From positions 310,001 to 374,000 of the forward strand of contig JADJWI010000001.1 in NCBI GenBank assembly GCA_016716435.1: a DNA stretch of 64,000 nucleotides. Direction: 5' to 3'. Position 1 is the first letter of the stretch, and each line of letters begins with the position of its first letter. The notes under the pieces are model-generated. The model worked only from the letters and a program-made list of their open reading frames with translations. It had not been told where the DNA came from and did no database searches. This document shows, in pieces, positions 50,199 through 59,687 of the stretch. A program made the position numbers and the translations under genes. The DNA comes from Acidobacteriota bacterium (GTDB lineage Bacteria > Acidobacteriota > Blastocatellia > Pyrinomonadales > Pyrinomonadaceae).

Positions 50199-51413
50199 TT
50201 ATTTCGCACCGGCGGCTTGATACTTCGGCAGCGTAACGCGAGCTGATTTTTCTTTCTTTAGCCCAAGCGCCCAGTCGGCCTGCATCAACGTGTGGATGTC
50301 GCGGGTTCCCTCGTAGATCACCGCTGCTTTGCAGTTCCGCAGGTAACGTTCGACCGGATAATCATTGATGTAGCCGTTCGCTCCGTGGACCTCGATGGCC
50401 ATCGACGCCGCTTTCTCCGAACGCGTCGTCGCCTGCCACTTAGCTAGGCTCGCCGCCTTTGCCGAAGGCTTGCCCTCGTTCTTCAGGTAGCCGCATTTCA
50501 GCCACAACAGATGCGCCATCTGGTAATCGGCTTCCATCTCGGCGATCTTCTGCTTTACAAGCTGGAAATTGGCGATCGTCTGGCCCTGCACCTCGCGGGT
50601 GTTGGCATAAGCGACCGAGGCATCACGCGAAGCCTTGATGACGCCGGTCGCACCGGCAGCCACCGTGTAGCGGCCATTCTCGAGCGAGAACATCGCGATC
50701 TTAAAGCCTTCGCCTTCCTGCCCGAGCATGTTCGCCGCCGGGACGCGGACGTCCTGGAGCGAAAAGTAGCCCGTATCACCCGCACGGATGCCCATCTTGC
50801 CGTGGAGCGTTCCGCTCGAAAAGCCCGGCATCGACCGCTCGACGATAAAGCACGAGATACCAGTGTGGTCGCGAACCTTTTGCTTTTCCTGATCGGTCCA
50901 GCAGAAAAACAGGAAATGATCGGCCGTATTGCCGAGCGAGATCCACATCTTTTCGCCGTTCAATATCCAGTCGTCGCCGTCGCGTTTTGCGTAGCTTCGC
51001 ATCCCGACGACGTCCGACCCGGCGTTCGGTTCGGTCAGGCCAAAGGTCGCGAGCTTTTCGCCCTTCGCCTGAGGGACGAGGTATTTCTGCTTCTGCTCCT
51101 CGGTTCCCCAGGCGAGCAGGCTCATGCTGTTAAGCCCGACGTGGACGCTCATCGCGACCCGCAGGAACGTATCGCAGGCCTCAAGCTCTTCGCAGACTAA
51201 GCCGAGCGAGATATAATCAAATCCCGCTCCACCATATTCCTCCGGAATGCAGACGCCCATCAGCCCAAGCTCGGCCATCTTGTCAAAAACGCTCCGCTCA
51301 AAGTGCGCCTTCTCGTCCCACTCCTTAATGTGCGGAGCAACCTCGCCCGCACAAAACTCACGAACAGTATTCCTCAACTGCTCCTGCTCTTCTGTCAATT
51401 CAAAATCGATCAC
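50199..51413 (-). CDS. Acyl-CoA dehydrogenase
   Basis: FAD-dependent enzyme that makes a 2,3-double bond in acyl-CoA during fatty-acid or amino-acid breakdown. The 404-residue protein shows FGLTEPNAGSDVVGMRS and KMWISLGNTADHFL (FAD and substrate binding), the C-terminal helical domain with EVHGANGYINDYPVERYLRN, and the catalytic-base Glu in IYEGTRDIHTL. The best substrate (short, medium or branched chain) is not decided. No electron-transfer flavoprotein gene is adjacent. Confidence 0.93.
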   Translation of the reverse strand: MIDFELTEEQEQLRNTVREFCAGEVAPHIKEWDEKAHFERSVFDKMAELGLMGVCIPEEYGGAGFDYISLGLVCEELEACDTFLRVAMSVHVGLNSMSLLAWGTEEQKQKYLVPQAKGEKLATFGLTEPNAGSDVVGMRSYAKRDGDDWILNGEKMWISLGNTADHFLFFCWTDQEKQKVRDHTGISCFIVERSMPGFSSGTLHGKMGIRAGDTGYFSLQDVRVPAANMLGQEGEGFKIAMFSLENGRYTVAAGATGVIKASRDASVAYANTREVQGQTIANFQLVKQKIAEMEADYQMAHLLWLKCGYLKNEGKPSAKAASLAKWQATTRSEKAASMAIEVHGANGYINDYPVERYLRNCKAAVIYEGTRDIHTLMQADWALGLKKEKSARVTLPKYQAAGAK

Positions 51414-51502
51414 GACTGCTCCTTTTCGGAAAATCCTTTTGTGTTAATATCAGACTCGAAACAACTTAAAAGAATATCACCGAACCTCGGTCCAAGCGAA
51501 AT

Positions 51503-52855
51503 ATGCCAAATTCGAAACGCTTATTCACTCTTTCTGCGATACTCATCACCGTCGCTGCTCTCTTTTCATTCAACGCCCTTGCTCAAAGCCCGACCCCAGA
51601 AGCAATGCCGAAGCTGCTTTCGCAGCGAGAGCAGATGGAGGTTCGGGAGGGGTGGCTTAAGAAGCGGCTTGGGACGCTTTTGCCGGGGATGATGAAGCGG
51701 CATGGCATTGATATGTGGATCGTTGTGAATGAGGAATTTAACAGCGACCCCGTAACCCCACACATCACGCCGCCGATCCCGATCGTAGGCCGGCGGGACG
51801 TTTTCATCTTCATCGACCGCGGTGAGACGCTGGAGCGGATCGCGATGGTCCGCTACGACGAGGAGCGGCTTAAGAATCATTACCGGATGGTGATGCCCGC
51901 CCGCGATAAATTTGGCGAGGAGCTGAAAAAGATAGTCGATGAACGCAAGCCGAAGACCATCGCACTCAACATCGGCGGCAGCCGCGGCCAACAGAGCGGG
52001 CTTTCTTATGATTCCTACCGCTTTCTGGCGGAATCGCTCGGTGCGGAGAATGAAAAGAAGTTCGTCCCGGCGGCCGATTTGCTAGTGGAGTTTTTCGATA
52101 CGCGGCTTCCCGAGGAACTCGAGCACTATCGCAACGCCGTTGCCGCAACCGAGATAATCGCCCGCCGTGCGTTTTCAAATGAGGTGATAACGCCGGGCAA
52201 GACGACGGTCGGCGACGTCCGCTGGTGGATGATGGAACAGGTCAACAAGCTCGGCCTGACCATCTGGTTCCAACCGGACCTCCGCATCCAGCGTCGGCGG
52301 GCCGCGACCGAGACGACCGGGCCGTTCCTCAGCACCGCAGCCGAAGCCGAGGTCATCCGTCGCGGGGACCTGCTCCATCTCGATTTCGGGCTGGATTACA
52401 TGGGCCTCTCGACCGACTGGCAAAAGCACGCGTATGTCTTGAAGGAAGGCGAAAAGACCATTCCGGCGGGTCTAACGGCGGCGTTTAAGAACACGAATCG
52501 GCTGCAGGACATCTTGTTCTCCATCGCAAGACCGGGCATGACCGGCACCGAGGTTTACGAAAAGACAATGGCCGAGGTCAAACGGCAAGGCATTGAGGCG
52601 ATGATCTACTCGCACCCGATCGGCACCCACGGCCATGGCCTCGGCCCGTCGATCGATTTCCGCGGTAACATCGGCGGCGGCGGGAACAAGATCATCCTCG
52701 GCTCGTATATGTCCATCGAGCTAAACACCTCAACGCCGGTCGCCGAATGGGGCGGGCAAAAGGTCACAATGATGGCCGAAGACGACGCCGTAATGACCGA
52801 AAAAGGCTACGAATTCATCCGCCCGCGGCAGACGGAGATATATATCATTCGATGA
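51503..52855 (+). CDS. Secreted M24-family peptidase (Xaa-Pro aminopeptidase-like)
   Basis: The 450-residue protein has a signal peptide (residues 1-27, ending ALAQ), an N-terminal creatinase-like domain and a pita-bread M24 domain. Metal ligands are visible: Asp in HLDFGLDY and STDWQ, His in GTHGHGLGP, Glu in SIELNTSTP and a final Glu near MTEKGYEF. It probably trims peptides in the periplasm. Its stop overlaps the moeA start by four bases (ATGA), an odd pairing given the unrelated functions. Confidence 0.88.
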   Translation: MPNSKRLFTLSAILITVAALFSFNALAQSPTPEAMPKLLSQREQMEVREGWLKKRLGTLLPGMMKRHGIDMWIVVNEEFNSDPVTPHITPPIPIVGRRDVFIFIDRGETLERIAMVRYDEERLKNHYRMVMPARDKFGEELKKIVDERKPKTIALNIGGSRGQQSGLSYDSYRFLAESLGAENEKKFVPAADLLVEFFDTRLPEELEHYRNAVAATEIIARRAFSNEVITPGKTTVGDVRWWMMEQVNKLGLTIWFQPDLRIQRRRAATETTGPFLSTAAEAEVIRRGDLLHLDFGLDYMGLSTDWQKHAYVLKEGEKTIPAGLTAAFKNTNRLQDILFSIARPGMTGTEVYEKTMAEVKRQGIEAMIYSHPIGTHGHGLGPSIDFRGNIGGGGNKIILGSYMSIELNTSTPVAEWGGQKVTMMAEDDAVMTEKGYEFIRPRQTEIYIIR

Positions 52856-54045
52856 TCGCAGTTGCTAAAGCTCTTAAGATCATCGGCCGCGAGGTGCTGG
52901 CTTTGCCGGCAGAGCGGGTTGCGATCGAGAACTCGATCGGCCGAATTCTAGCGGAAGATATAGTGGCTGATTCGGATATGCCGCCGTTTGATCGGTCGCA
53001 GATGGATGGCTATGCCGTGCGTGCGGCTGATACGAAAGATGCTCCGGCGGTGCTGAAGCTGGTTGGCGAGTCAGCCGCCGGCCGCGGCTGGAAGGGGCGA
53101 ATGAAAGCGGGCGAAGCCGTGAGAATAATGACGGGAGCACCGATGCCTGCGGGTGCCGACGCAGTTCAGAAGATCGAGCTAACGTCCGAGGCCAATGGCA
53201 ACGTCACACTCAATGAACCGACCGCAAAGGGCCGCTTCATAGTATCGAAAGGCAAAGAGGTTAAAAAGGGCGCGACAGTGCTTCGCCGCGGAACCCGCAT
53301 TTCGCCCGCAAATATTTCAGTACCGGCGGCTTTCGGCTACGCGAAGCTGAAGGTTTCGAAAAGGCCGCGGGTCGCCATACTCGCCACCGGGACCGAGATC
53401 GTGCCCATCGCGAAACGCCCAAAGCCCGACCAGATACGCAACTCCAACTCATTGATGCTCGCCTCGCTCTGCCAATCCGCGGGTGCTGAGACAGTAACGC
53501 TTCCTACTGTCGGCGACAAGCTTTCCGAACTCACCGCCGCCATCGAAACCGCCGCGAGATCTGTTGATCTTGTCATAACGACCGGCGGCGTTTCGGTCGG
53601 TAAATATGACCTGACGAAGGAAGCGATCGCCGGACTCGGGGCGGAGGTTTTCTTTGAAAAAGTGAAGCTCAAGCCCGGCAAGCCGACCGTTTTCGCGAGG
53701 CTGCAAAAGGCATATTTCTTTGGCCTTCCGGGCAATCCGGTCTCGGCGGCGGTGACCTTTCACCTTTTCGTTCGGCGGGCGTTGATGCTGATGCAATCGG
53801 CGTCCGCCGTCGAGCTTCCAACTGGCTTTGCAATATTGGAAGGCGAGGCGAAAGGCACGCGTGAACGCGACTCTTATCTGCCGGCGAGCCTCGCGACCGA
53901 CTCCAAAGGCCGCCTGCTCGCCGTTCCGCTCCGCTGGCATGGTTCATCGGATTTCATCGGCTTTGCGAGTGCCGACGCCCTTGTCAAAATTCCCGCCGGC
54001 GGTTCCCTCACGTCCGGCGAGGTGTGCGAAGTGCTCTTCCTTTGA
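52852..54045 (+). CDS. moeA: Molybdopterin molybdotransferase MoeA
   Basis: Inserts molybdate into adenylated molybdopterin. From the ATG at 52852 ([11 protein letters not shown]), the protein is 397 residues, the normal size; longer starts lie within the M24 gene. Motifs are [46 protein letters not shown] and [13 protein letters not shown]. It is followed by moaC 31 bases downstream, a cofactor-synthesis pair. Confidence 0.95.
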   Translation: MIAVAKALKIIGREVLALPAERVAIENSIGRILAEDIVADSDMPPFDRSQMDGYAVRAADTKDAPAVLKLVGESAAGRGWKGRMKAGEAVRIMTGAPMPAGADAVQKIELTSEANGNVTLNEPTAKGRFIVSKGKEVKKGATVLRRGTRISPANISVPAAFGYAKLKVSKRPRVAILATGTEIVPIAKRPKPDQIRNSNSLMLASLCQSAGAETVTLPTVGDKLSELTAAIETAARSVDLVITTGGVSVGKYDLTKEAIAGLGAEVFFEKVKLKPGKPTVFARLQKAYFFGLPGNPVSAAVTFHLFVRRALMLMQSASAVELPTGFAILEGEAKGTRERDSYLPASLATDSKGRLLAVPLRWHGSSDFIGFASADALVKIPAGGSLTSGEVCEVLFL

Positions 54046-54076
54046 TACATTAGGCGCATTCACACTGAGCGAACCT

Positions 54077-54544
54077 ATGAGCGATTTATCGCATTTTGAT
54101 GAAGCCGGACGCATCCGGATGGTCGATGTTTCCGGCAAAGAACCGACGAAGCGCGTCGCCGTCGCATCGGGCCGCGTGATTCTTTCGCCGGAGACCATCG
54201 CAAAGCTCCGCGCCAATGAAACGCCGAAGGGCGACCCGCTCGAGATCGCCCGCATCGCCGGCATCATGGCCGCAAAACGCACCTCGGAGCTAATTCCGCT
54301 CTGCCATCAGGTGCCGCTTTCAAAGGTAAATATCGAGGCCGATTTGACGGATTCAGGCATCGAACTTCGGGCCAAGGCCATCACAACATCACAGACCGGC
54401 GTCGAGATGGAGGCGTTGACCGCCGTTTCGGTCGCGGCCCTAACGATATACGATATGTGCAAGGCCGTTCAGCGTGACATCGAGATAACCGACATCCGGC
54501 TCGAATCGAAAACCGGCGGCAAGGAAGACTACAGCCGCAGCTAG
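54077..54544 (+). CDS. moaC: Cyclic pyranopterin monophosphate synthase MoaC
   Basis: Completes the first step of molybdenum-cofactor synthesis with MoaA. From the ATG at 54077 ([11 protein letters not shown]), the protein is 155 residues. It has [38 protein letters not shown], and [23 protein letters not shown] (active-site Lys). The length is normal. It lies just after moeA on the same strand. Confidence 0.95.
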   Translation: MSDLSHFDEAGRIRMVDVSGKEPTKRVAVASGRVILSPETIAKLRANETPKGDPLEIARIAGIMAAKRTSELIPLCHQVPLSKVNIEADLTDSGIELRAKAITTSQTGVEMEALTAVSVAALTIYDMCKAVQRDIEITDIRLESKTGGKEDYSRS

Positions 54545-54625
54545 CCGCCGATTTTTCTTCGCTCCGGGCGAACTTTGCGGTAAACTGTTTCGTAATCTGT
54601 TTCAGACCTTTAAGGGGAGAAAATT

Positions 54626-55417
54626 ATGCCTTACAAAGTCGCAAAAGAAGCCGAACCGCAGTTCACGTTGCTGCTTATCGCAACTCTGGTCACCATCGGG
54701 ATCTGGATCGCGTCGTGGTTCATCCCGTTCGTCGGGTATATTTTCTACCCGCTCCAGCTTTTTGCGACGTTCATTCATGAAGGCGGCCATGCCTTGGCGA
54801 CCGTCCTCACCGGCAACTCGGTGCAGAGCCTGGCGGTTTCGCCGGATGCGAGCGGCGTTGTTTGGTCACAGTCCTCGGGTTGGTTCTCGCAGCTATTTAT
54901 CTCAAGTGCCGGTTATCTCGGCACGACCGCTTTCGGTGCCGCCCTGCTGGCCTGGATGCGTTATGGGTTCGATTCGCGTCTTGCCCTTTACATCTCGGCC
55001 GGAACGGTTGGGGTTCTGACGGTCGTCTTTGGCGTGCTTGCCCCGATCTGGAATCTTTTCTCCACCGCAACTTTCGGCGGGCTTGTTTTCACGGTAATTT
55101 CGGGCAGCATCATCGCAGCCGGCCTTTTTGCCGTGGCGAAATACGCCGAGATCAAGTGGGTCAATTTCGCACTCGCATTTCTTGCGGTGCAGACACTGCT
55201 TAATGCGTTCTTCGACCTGGTAAATCTTTTCTTCATCTCGACCTTCTCGAACGCCCAATCGGACGCAGCGAATATGGCGGCCGCCACGGGGCTTCCGGCC
55301 GTTGTCTGGGTGTTTATCTGGATGGCAATCTCGATCCTGATGATCTCCATCGGCCTGCGGGTCTATGCGGTCAGCAAACGGTCGGGTTCGTCGGACGCCC
55401 TTTTCGAAGATCAATAA
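54626..55417 (+). CDS. M50B-like membrane metalloprotease
   Basis: The 263-residue membrane protein carries FIHEGGHALAT (HExxH zinc motif) in an early helix and about six further helices. This matches the peptidase M50B-like group, related to site-2 proteases; the substrate is unknown. AAGGGGAG stands upstream of the ATG. The L,D-transpeptidase gene begins three bases after its stop, so the pair is cotranscribed. Confidence 0.85.
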   Translation: MPYKVAKEAEPQFTLLLIATLVTIGIWIASWFIPFVGYIFYPLQLFATFIHEGGHALATVLTGNSVQSLAVSPDASGVVWSQSSGWFSQLFISSAGYLGTTAFGAALLAWMRYGFDSRLALYISAGTVGVLTVVFGVLAPIWNLFSTATFGGLVFTVISGSIIAAGLFAVAKYAEIKWVNFALAFLAVQTLLNAFFDLVNLFFISTFSNAQSDAANMAAATGLPAVVWVFIWMAISILMISIGLRVYAVSKRSGSSDALFEDQ

Positions 55418-55420
55418 CTT

Positions 55421-56185
55421 ATGCGAAGACTCCCGGCTCTCGGTTTTTTCTTGCTTGCATTTTCGTTTACCGTCGCGGCTCAGGTGAAAACACCCGAGCC
55501 GCCGGCCGTTAAAAAGCCATTTGCCGAATCGCTTCAGGCGGTTGTGGTGACCACGCCCGATTGGCCGACGGTCAAAGGCACAGCACGCCTCTTCGAACGC
55601 AAAACGCTTCGCGCAAAGTGGACCGCTGTCGGCGATGAATTCCCGATCGTGGTTGGTCGCAGCGGCCTTGGCTGGGCGATCGAATCTGCCCCCGAATCTG
55701 CAAGTGAATTCAAGAAAGAGGGCGACGGCAAGGCTCCGGCAGGGCTTTTTTCTCTGACCTCCGCCTTCGGCTCTTCACCGAAACCGGAACAACTCAACTA
55801 TCCCTACACCAAGCTCGAAAGCTCGACCGAATGCGTCGATGACGCCGCCTCATCGCATTACAACAAGATCGTTGACCGCTTCAAGGTCGGCAATTTCGAT
55901 TGGAAAAGCTCGGAGAAAATGCTTGCCGTCGGTGAGGAATACGGCCTCGGTGTCTTCGTCGCTTACAATTCCTATCCGGTCCGCCGCGGCGATGGTTCGT
56001 GCATCTTTCTCCACGTTTGGAAGGACGCCGAGACCGCGACCAGCGGCTGCACCGCGATGGAACGCCGAAATGTCGAGCGTATCGTCTCCTGGCTCGAACC
56101 GACCCGGAACCCGTATCTTGTCCAGCTGCCTGCTGCAGAGTACAAAAAGCTCCGAAAGAAATGGAATCTCCCGAAGCTGAAATGA
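55421..56185 (+). CDS. L,D-transpeptidase (YkuD) family protein
   Basis: The 254-residue secreted protein (signal peptide ending VAAQ) has the YkuD pattern: GDGKAPAGLFSL in the middle and GSCIFLHVWKD followed by TSGCTAM, giving the His and the nucleophilic Cys. It crosslinks or trims peptidoglycan in the periplasm. The neighbouring membrane protease and small coupled ORF suggest an envelope-maintenance unit. Confidence 0.85.
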   Translation: MRRLPALGFFLLAFSFTVAAQVKTPEPPAVKKPFAESLQAVVVTTPDWPTVKGTARLFERKTLRAKWTAVGDEFPIVVGRSGLGWAIESAPESASEFKKEGDGKAPAGLFSLTSAFGSSPKPEQLNYPYTKLESSTECVDDAASSHYNKIVDRFKVGNFDWKSSEKMLAVGEEYGLGVFVAYNSYPVRRGDGSCIFLHVWKDAETATSGCTAMERRNVERIVSWLEPTRNPYLVQLPAAEYKKLRKKWNLPKLK

Positions 56186-56433
56186 CGCTTGCCGATCTTC
56201 CGCTCGGGGCAAGGCTCCTGATCCGGGCAAAGACCGAATGGCGATTCGCTGCCGTCTCTCGCAAGTCCGAGGAACGCATCACGCTCTCGGTCGCATCTCC
56301 AAAGGGCCGAAATTACCGCATCGCCCGTCCGCCGGCGAGCCCGCTCGCAGGTGAACGCGGCATCCAATTTCTTGTCAGCGAATCTGCCGAACACTGGCGA
56401 GAGAATCTTTCCCGCATCGAACGCCGCTGGTAA
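56182..56433 (+). CDS. Small hypothetical protein coupled to the L,D-transpeptidase
   Basis: The ATG at 56182 overlaps the transpeptidase stop as ATGA; an in-frame ATG 21 bases upstream is also possible. The 83-residue product begins MTLADLPLGARLLIRAKTEW and is rich in Arg, Glu and Ser, without membrane helices or motifs. Tight coupling suggests a shared role with the transpeptidase, but the function is unknown. Confidence 0.6.
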   Translation: MTLADLPLGARLLIRAKTEWRFAAVSRKSEERITLSVASPKGRNYRIARPPASPLAGERGIQFLVSESAEHWRENLSRIERRW

Positions 56434-56505
56434 CCGCCGCCGCCTTTCACCCGCCCGACCGCTTTGCTAGAATCAAAGTTTGCCCTGCACACGGCGAAGG
56501 CTTCT

Positions 56506-57567
56506 ATGAAGGCAGTACGACGGAAAGAGGAAGTGATCAGCGTCCGCGGCGCCCGCGTCCATAATCTCAAAAACGTTTCGGTTTCGCTCCCGCTCAATAA
56601 ACTTACGGTGATCACCGGCGTTTCCGGTTCGGGCAAGTCGAGCCTTGCCTTCGACACCATCTATGCCGAGGGCCAGCGGCGTTACGTTGAGTCGCTCTCC
56701 GCCTATGCCCGCCAGTTCCTCGAGCGGATGGACAAGCCGGACGTCGATGAGATCCTCGGCATCGCTCCGGCCATCGCCATCAGGCAAAAGAACTCGACCC
56801 GCAACCCGCGATCGACCGTCTCGACGCAGACCGAGATCTACGATTACCTTCGCTTGCTTTACGCTCGTGCGGGCCAGACATTCTGCCACGTTTGCGGCCG
56901 CGAGGTGAAGAAGGACTCGCCCGAGTCGGCTGCCGATGAGACGCTCTCAACGCTCGCCGAGGGAACGCGGTTCTACGTCCTCTTTCCGATCAGTTCCGAA
57001 GCACTTGCACCGGCGAAAAAGCCGACTAAGCGAACAACAAAAGCCGTCAAGAACGAACAGGCTTTGAGCACGCAGGCACATCTGATGTCGCTGATGCAGT
57101 CCGGTTATGCAAGGCTTTATCGCGGCGGCGAGGTGATCGAACTCCAACGGCCCGAGGACTACCCGCACGAGGACCTGAACGATACTTTCGTCCTCATCGA
57201 CCGCCTCAAGGCGTCGGCGGACATCCGCCAGCGGCTGGTCGATTCGCTCGAGACCTGCTTCCGCGAAGCACATTCGGCCATCATCGAAACGACCGACGGC
57301 ACGAAGCTTAAATACGCCAACCGCTACATCTGCAAGTATGACGGCACCGTGTACGAAGAGCCGGAGCCGCAGCTTTTTAGCTTCAATTCGCCCTACGGAG
57401 CCTGCCGGACCTGTCAGGGTTTTGGCAATACGATCGGCGTCGATTACGGGCTCGTCATTCCCGATCCGCTCAAGTCGATAAAGGACGGAGCGGTCGAGCC
57501 CTTACGCGGCCGCAGTACGAATGGGCGCAGAAGGAACTGCTTCGCTATGCCGCCGCGGCTGGGATAG
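56506..57567 (+). CDS. uvrA: UvrA N-terminal part, frame broken near 57500
   Basis: Start of the nucleotide-excision-repair ATPase UvrA: HNLKNVSVSLP, the Walker [10 protein letters not shown], and the first zinc-module cysteines (CHVCG, later CRTCQGFG). An extra Lys/Thr-rich insertion is seen near residue 170. The last correct residues are GAVEP; after that the frame reads nonsense to a stop at 57567. Comparison with the downstream part shows that one C is missing from the CCC run at 57499-57501, so this and the following CDS are one gene. The C-run position makes a sequencing or assembly error likely. Confidence 0.9.
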   Translation: MKAVRRKEEVISVRGARVHNLKNVSVSLPLNKLTVITGVSGSGKSSLAFDTIYAEGQRRYVESLSAYARQFLERMDKPDVDEILGIAPAIAIRQKNSTRNPRSTVSTQTEIYDYLRLLYARAGQTFCHVCGREVKKDSPESAADETLSTLAEGTRFYVLFPISSEALAPAKKPTKRTTKAVKNEQALSTQAHLMSLMQSGYARLYRGGEVIELQRPEDYPHEDLNDTFVLIDRLKASADIRQRLVDSLETCFREAHSAIIETTDGTKLKYANRYICKYDGTVYEEPEPQLFSFNSPYGACRTCQGFGNTIGVDYGLVIPDPLKSIKDGAVEPLRGRSTNGRRRNCFAMPPRLG

Positions 57568-57776
57568 ACATCAAAAAGCCATACGCCGACCTCGAGGATT
57601 ATCAGCAGAACTGCATCGTATTTGGCGACGAAGGCTGGCGGGGCATCCGCGGATTTTTCGAGTGGCTTGAGACGAAGAAATACAAGCTCCACGTCCGCGT
57701 TTTTCTCGCAAAGTTCCGCGGTTACACCAAGTGTCCCGATTGCGGCGGCTCGAGGCTCCGACAAGAGGCCCGCGAT

Positions 57777-59333
57777 GTGAAAATAGGCGGCCGCTCGCTG
57801 CCCGAGGTGCTTGATCTTTCGATCACCGATGCCGCAAAGTTCTTTAACCAATTAGAACTCGATCGCGAACGCGAGAAGATCGCTGAACGCCTGCTTGAAG
57901 AGGTCCGTCGGCGGCTCAAATTCCTCGTCGATGTCGGGCTCGATTACCTGACGCTCAATCGGCTTGCCTCCACGCTTTCGGGCGGCGAGGCTCAGCGTAT
58001 TCAGCTCGCGACCAATCTCGGCTCGCTGCTCGTCGGCACGCTTTATGTGCTTGATGAACCGAGCATCGGGCTCCATCCGCGGGACAATACGCGGCTGATC
58101 AACATCCTCAAGCACCTTCGCGACATCGGCAACACGCTGCTCGTCGTCGAACACGATGAGGAGACGATGCGGACCGCCGATCACGTCATCGACATCGGCC
58201 CTGCCGCGGGCGAACTCGGCGGCGAGGTCGTTTACGAGGGCACGTATAAAGGGCTGCTCAAATCGAAGCAATCGCTGACGGCTCGCTACCTGAACGGCGA
58301 GATGGAGATCCGCGTTCCACAAAAGCGGCGGAAGCCGGGCAAGGAAAAGATCGCCATCACGGGTGCTCGCGAGAATAATCTCAGGAACGTCTCGGTCGAT
58401 ATTCCGCTCGGAATGCTCGTTTGTGTGACGGGAGTTTCAGGCTCGGGCAAATCGACGCTGATCCACGACGTGCTTTACGCCGGCATCAAGAAAATGCGGG
58501 GCGAATGGACCGGCCACGTCGGGCTTTTTAAGGAGATCACAGGCACCGAGAACATCGACGATGTCATCTTGGTAGATCAATCGCCGATCGGCCGCACGCC
58601 GCGTTCGAACCCGGTGACCTACGTGAAAGCTTACGACGCCATCCGCGACGTTTTTGCGGGCACACAATCGGCAAAGGCGAAAGGCTTTGGCCCGTCACAT
58701 TTTTCATTCAATGTGCCCGGCGGCCGGTGCGAGGTTTGCCAGGGCAGCGGCACCGTTACGGTCGAGATGCAGTTCCTCGCCGACGTCGAACTCACCTGTG
58801 AGGACTGCCGCGGAACGCGATTCAAGCAGGAAGTGCTCGGCATTCGCTACAAGGGAAAAAACATCCACGAAGCTCTAGCGATGACCGTTAGCGAGGCAAT
58901 ACTTTTCTTTAAGGATGTGAAAAAGCTGGTGACGAAACTCCGCGTCCTGGATGCCGTCGGGCTCGGATACCTGCGGCTCGGCCAATCGGCGACTACACTT
59001 TCCGGCGGTGAGGCACAGCGTGTAAAGCTCGCCTCGCACCTTGCCCAAACGACCGCCTCGCGAACGCTCTTCATCTTTGACGAACCAACGACCGGGCTCC
59101 ACTTTGACGACATCAATAAGCTGCTCGGAGCTTTTCGTGCATTGCTCGATAACGGTTCAAGCATCATCGTCATCGAGCACAACATGGACGTGATAAAGAC
59201 AGCCGATCACCTGATAGACCTCGGCCCCGAAGGCGGAGTCGGCGGCGGCCATGTCGTCGCCATCGGCACGCCCGAAAAAGTGGCCGGCTGCGAAGCCTCG
59301 CACACCGGCCGTTATCTCAAAGATGTGCTTTGA
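57777..59333 (+). CDS. uvrA: UvrA C-terminal part (same gene as the upstream fragment)
   Basis: The second frame carries UvrA from about 57504 (TRPQYEWAQKELLRYAAA) through to the normal end; the ATG at 57777 is only the first Met in this part. Visible are [19 protein letters not shown] (signature of the first ATPase), [13 protein letters not shown], the second Walker [10 protein letters not shown], the zinc-finger cysteines CEVCQGSG and CEDCRGTRF, and [13 protein letters not shown] with [10 protein letters not shown]. Apart from the one-base shift, the gene is complete. Confidence 0.92.
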   Translation: MKIGGRSLPEVLDLSITDAAKFFNQLELDREREKIAERLLEEVRRRLKFLVDVGLDYLTLNRLASTLSGGEAQRIQLATNLGSLLVGTLYVLDEPSIGLHPRDNTRLINILKHLRDIGNTLLVVEHDEETMRTADHVIDIGPAAGELGGEVVYEGTYKGLLKSKQSLTARYLNGEMEIRVPQKRRKPGKEKIAITGARENNLRNVSVDIPLGMLVCVTGVSGSGKSTLIHDVLYAGIKKMRGEWTGHVGLFKEITGTENIDDVILVDQSPIGRTPRSNPVTYVKAYDAIRDVFAGTQSAKAKGFGPSHFSFNVPGGRCEVCQGSGTVTVEMQFLADVELTCEDCRGTRFKQEVLGIRYKGKNIHEALAMTVSEAILFFKDVKKLVTKLRVLDAVGLGYLRLGQSATTLSGGEAQRVKLASHLAQTTASRTLFIFDEPTTGLHFDDINKLLGAFRALLDNGSSIIVIEHNMDVIKTADHLIDLGPEGGVGGGHVVAIGTPEKVAGCEASHTGRYLKDVL

Positions 59334-59639
59334 TCAATCATCACCAAACTTCTCGCGCCAGTGCGGGGCTATTTCTTCTAGCACCTTACAGTCGCAGTAA
59401 CCGCCGTTTTCCGTCAGCCAAGTTGAGACCTTTGGGAAGCTGAGCCCGTTCTCCATCATGAACTGCATTGCATAGCGGAGGCTGTGGTTGCACTCCTTGT
59501 CGTACAGCTCGTCCTCGACAAAATCGAGTAGCTTGCTAATCGACTCTGCACCGGCCGGGAGCGAATCGAGAAAAGCCTCGAGCTCCTCGCCGCTAAGCTG
59601 CTGCAGTGATTCTATCTGTCGTTTTCTCACTATCGGCAT
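59334..59639 (-). CDS. DUF2695-type small protein
   Basis: The 101-residue protein ends with LTENGGYCDCKVLEEIAPHW, close to the conserved GGYCDCEVL of DUF2695. The first half is acidic and helical (SGEELEAFLDSLPAG). The family function is unknown. Its stop abuts the uvrA stop in the palindrome TGATCA, so no bases lie between the two genes. Confidence 0.8.
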   Translation of the reverse strand: MPIVRKRQIESLQQLSGEELEAFLDSLPAGAESISKLLDFVEDELYDKECNHSLRYAMQFMMENGLSFPKVSTWLTENGGYCDCKVLEEIAPHWREKFGDD

Positions 59640-59687
59640 AATGGTTTTCTACCACATTCCGGTCCGGCGGGCACGGTCCGGGATCTT

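Noticed and set aside
57577..57777. True gene boundary between two UvrA-related proteins
   Set aside because: The sequence before the ATG at 57777 continues as UvrA in the same frame back to the C-run near 57500, so this is one gene with a one-base shift.
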